DNA from: Deltaproteobacteria bacterium
GTDB lineage: Bacteria > Desulfobacterota > Syntrophia > Syntrophales > UBA2210
Assembly: GCA_016933965.1 (NCBI GenBank)
Contig: JAFGTS010000037.1
Span: 20,544 to 84,543 of the forward strand
Direction: 5' to 3'
Length of the DNA: 64,000 bases
Shown here piece by piece: positions 62,410-64,000 of the stretch. The position numbers and the translations under genes are program-made. Each line of letters opens with the position of its first letter. The first letter of the stretch is position 1. The notes beneath the pieces are model-generated. The model ran no database searches and was not told the DNA's origin. It saw only the letters and a list, made by a program, of their open reading frames with translations.

Positions 62410-62580
62410 ATGCGGAAAAACTACGTATTGACACAAAACGAAAAGTTTTTTACATTTTGCGCAAATTGTGAAGGATATATCTGCAAAGACGTGCATCGAT
62501 CGAATTCGAGAACGTGTAAAACTCACGGATACGATCCGGATGCGGTCATGTTCCTATGTAGCGGGAGGGGACTGGAATAA
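62410..62580 (+). CDS. Possible small Cys-rich protein
   Basis: 56 codons from ATG 62410, encoding MRKNYVLTQNEKFFTFCANC, then EGYICKDVHRSNSRTCKTHG and a further Cys near the end. Two CxxC-like pairs plus more Cys could bind zinc. No clear Shine-Dalgarno, and a promoter-like sequence lies inside it, so it may be chance. Located between the operon and its divergent regulator. Confidence 0.28.
   Translation: MRKNYVLTQNEKFFTFCANCEGYICKDVHRSNSRTCKTHGYDPDAVMFLCSGRGLE
62428..62456 (+). promoter_or_regulatory. Sigma70-like promoter upstream of the AraC gene
   Basis: TTGACA (62428-62433), 17 bases, TACATT (62451-62456), about 350 bases before the AraC start. The 62294-62803 interval is the only place for signals of both divergent units; no clear regulator repeats were found. 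Confidence 0.4.
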
Positions 62581-62803
62581 GCATCTTTTATAATAATCTA
62601 ACTTTTCAAGCCTTAACATTTTGTATGAACAATTGATTGCACCGTTTCAAAGACGTTGGATGTGAAACGTATGAGATTTGCGTTTGTATCTCATCTTATT
62701 CCAGGTTTGGCAAACTCGGTAATGTCAATTGTGGTGTACATTCATTTTGTAACATTCTGTGAAAACGATGATGTATGTATATGATGAAAAAATGGATCTG
62801 TAA

Positions 62804-63823
62804 GTGAAACAGCCAACTGCATCCGTAGATTTTTTCAAATCGATTTTGAGGGTGTTAGCCCGGTGGGGCTACGACCCTGAAGAAATTTATGAAACGATAG
62901 GTTTTGATCCCTCTATATTACATGCCGGTGATGCACGGATATCTTTAACACAATTTAATGCTTTTTTTTCGGAAGCATTAAAACGGCGCCCGGATTCCCA
63001 TTTTGGATTACATATTGGAGAAAATGATGATTTCACAATGGATATTCTGCATGTAATTTTATTTAATTCATCCACATTGGGCCATGCGTTAAGAAATTTT
63101 TGCAGGTATTACAATTTGGGCCAGGATATATGCAGGCCGGTATTAACCATCAGGCAAAATTCAGCAGAGCTTGTTCTGGAAATTGATGTTCCCGACTTGA
63201 TACACCATCGCCATTACGTAGAAGGTCATCTTGCGTATTATTTTACGTTGATTTCCCTTCTTGCAAATGAAAAGGTCGCGCTCGACCGGGTTCAGTTTGT
63301 TCATCCGTCACCGGATGACACGTTGGAACATGAGCGTATTTTTCAGACATTGCTGCTTTTCGGACAGTCTGAAAATAAAATCGTTTTCAATAAAAACTAT
63401 CTGGATCTCCCCATCCGCATTGCAAACTCAAAACTTCTGAAATCTCTTGAAATGCATGCGATACAACTGCAAAAGGGTATCTATCATAACGATACGGTTT
63501 CATCATTGGTCGAAGATGTAATTATGAAGGCCCTTCCTTTTAGAAATGCGGACATTGTTTCAGTTTCTAAAAAAATGGGAATGAGCCCGAGGAAACTCCA
63601 GAGCCATTTGAAGAAAGAGGGCGCCAGGTACAGGGATGTGCTGGACAAAGTGAAGAGAAATCAGGCAGAATATTTTCTCGAACAACAAAACCTCTCGATC
63701 ATAGATATAAGTTTCCTGTTAGGCTATTCCGAACAGAGTGCTTTTAATCGTGCCTTTAAGAAATGGACCGGCCATTCTCCCGGTGAATATCGATTCAAAA
63801 AGAATCATTTACGTTCATCATGA
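62804..63823 (+). CDS. AraC-family transcriptional regulator
   Basis: 339 residues. The N-terminal half resembles the Arabinose_bd (PF12625-type) sensor of OruR/ArgR-like regulators; the C-terminal half has two helix-turn-helix units, NADIVSVSKKMGMSPRKLQS and LSIIDISFLLGYSEQSAFNR, ending AFKKWTGHSPGEYR. GTG 62804 is the only start; TAA precedes it in frame, and it overlaps the TGA of an 8-codon ATG frame (62781). No strong ribosome site. Codons are clearly AT-richer than those of neighbours. Divergent position suggests it controls the amidohydrolase operon. Confidence 0.9.
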   Translation: MKQPTASVDFFKSILRVLARWGYDPEEIYETIGFDPSILHAGDARISLTQFNAFFSEALKRRPDSHFGLHIGENDDFTMDILHVILFNSSTLGHALRNFCRYYNLGQDICRPVLTIRQNSAELVLEIDVPDLIHHRHYVEGHLAYYFTLISLLANEKVALDRVQFVHPSPDDTLEHERIFQTLLLFGQSENKIVFNKNYLDLPIRIANSKLLKSLEMHAIQLQKGIYHNDTVSSLVEDVIMKALPFRNADIVSVSKKMGMSPRKLQSHLKKEGARYRDVLDKVKRNQAEYFLEQQNLSIIDISFLLGYSEQSAFNRAFKKWTGHSPGEYRFKKNHLRSS

Positions 63824-63910
63824 TTGAAGGGAAGGTCTAATTTCAATATACGCCGTGCTTTTTTCACTTTCGTAAAGGGGAGAAAGTGGGAAGAAAACAG
63901 CCTAATAAAG

Positions 63911-63943
63911 AAAAAAGAGTTACAGGTCAAACACCGTAACCCT
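63911..63943 (-). terminator. Terminator of the leftward tRNA-Thr
   Basis: On the minus strand AGGGTTAC pairs with GTAACTCT (one G-T pair) and is followed by T6. The plus-strand arms are 63916-63923 and 63936-63943. Confidence 0.75.
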
Positions 63944-63952
63944 TATTATAAC

Positions 63953-64000
63953 TGGAGCCGATGAGGAGACTCGAACTCCTGACCTACTGATTACGAATCA
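63953..64000 (-). tRNA. tRNA-Thr (CGT anticodon), 3' part
   Basis: Reading leftward the window edge falls within the anticodon arm: TGA-TTCGTAA-TCAG (anticodon CGT), T-loop GAGTTCGAGTCTC, acceptor 3' strand CATCGGC, discriminator T and encoded CCA (63955-63953). The 5' half lies beyond 64000. Confidence 0.88.

Overview
The window looks like chromosome from an anaerobic member of the Desulfobacterota (former Deltaproteobacteria, Syntrophales or Desulfobacterales-like). This is inferred from gene content, not from a marker gene: two tungsten aldehyde:ferredoxin oxidoreductases, a stand-alone acetyl-CoA-synthase-like domain, multihaem cytochromes including an apparent selenocysteine-containing one, cobalamin uptake, and a short interspersed repeat of a type I associate with this phylum. 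Base composition is about 57-60% GC over most of the window and clearly lower near the right end.

Layout. 1-1273: 5' part of a secreted C25 (gingipain-like) protease, running off the left edge. 1.4-2.4 kb: diaminopimelate dehydrogenase. 2.5-8.5 kb: an AOR plus four-cluster ferredoxin facing a second unit of Fe-alcohol dehydrogenase, SCP2 protein and AOR, with a shared bidirectional terminator between them. 8.8-15.8 kb: cobalamin riboswitch, BtuCD-like ABC genes, TonB-dependent receptor, ExbB, ExbD, TonB and a TPR protein, then pyrE. 17.0-22.9 kb: an RND tripartite efflux system. 23-25 kb: endonuclease V, ribF and tRNA-Leu. 25-27 kb: a response-regulator/histidine-kinase hybrid. 27.3-33.7 kb: the ACS-like protein, then a leftward run of cysteine desulfurase, isochorismatase-like hydrolase, MBL hydrolase, SDR39U1-like protein, PNPOx-like protein and DUF89 protein, and a divergent lysoplasmalogenase-like gene. 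33.7-42.6 kb: a leftward respiratory operon, with a secernin-like gene at its end. 42.7-47.6 kb: a PAS histidine kinase, a PDZ/repeat protein and a membrane protein. 47.7-54.8 kb: PhzF-like protein, CDF metal transporter, acetate transporter, GMP synthase ATPase subunit, eRF1-like protein and CstA. 55-62.3 kb: a Cys-rich secreted protein, an M24 peptidase, and a four-gene catabolic operon (amidohydrolase, ThDP enzyme, Zn-alcohol dehydrogenase, SDR) divergent from an AraC regulator. The window ends in a partial tRNA-Thr.

The most notable system is the respiratory operon at 35.1-42.6 kb. Its first gene encodes an eight-CXXCH cytochrome whose frame is interrupted by UGA, followed two bases later by a perfect 8-bp hairpin whose loop carries the GCAGGUC sequence of the E. 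coli fdhF SECIS. I read it as selenocysteine 101. The following genes are a tandem rhodanese, a nine-haem cytochrome c fused to a membrane cytochrome b, a Tat-exported Fe-S electron carrier, and an unusual fusion of a cytochrome b membrane domain with an alpha/beta hydrolase. The set resembles, from memory, the Geobacter ext cluster linked to selenite/tellurite reduction, but it lacks a porin and has the hydrolase fusion.

The cobalamin block appears to be under translational control: the strong Shine-Dalgarno of btuC can pair with a CCTCCC run just upstream, after the riboswitch aptamer. Limits: all functions are from reading motifs by eye; no database search, folding program or codon statistics were run.
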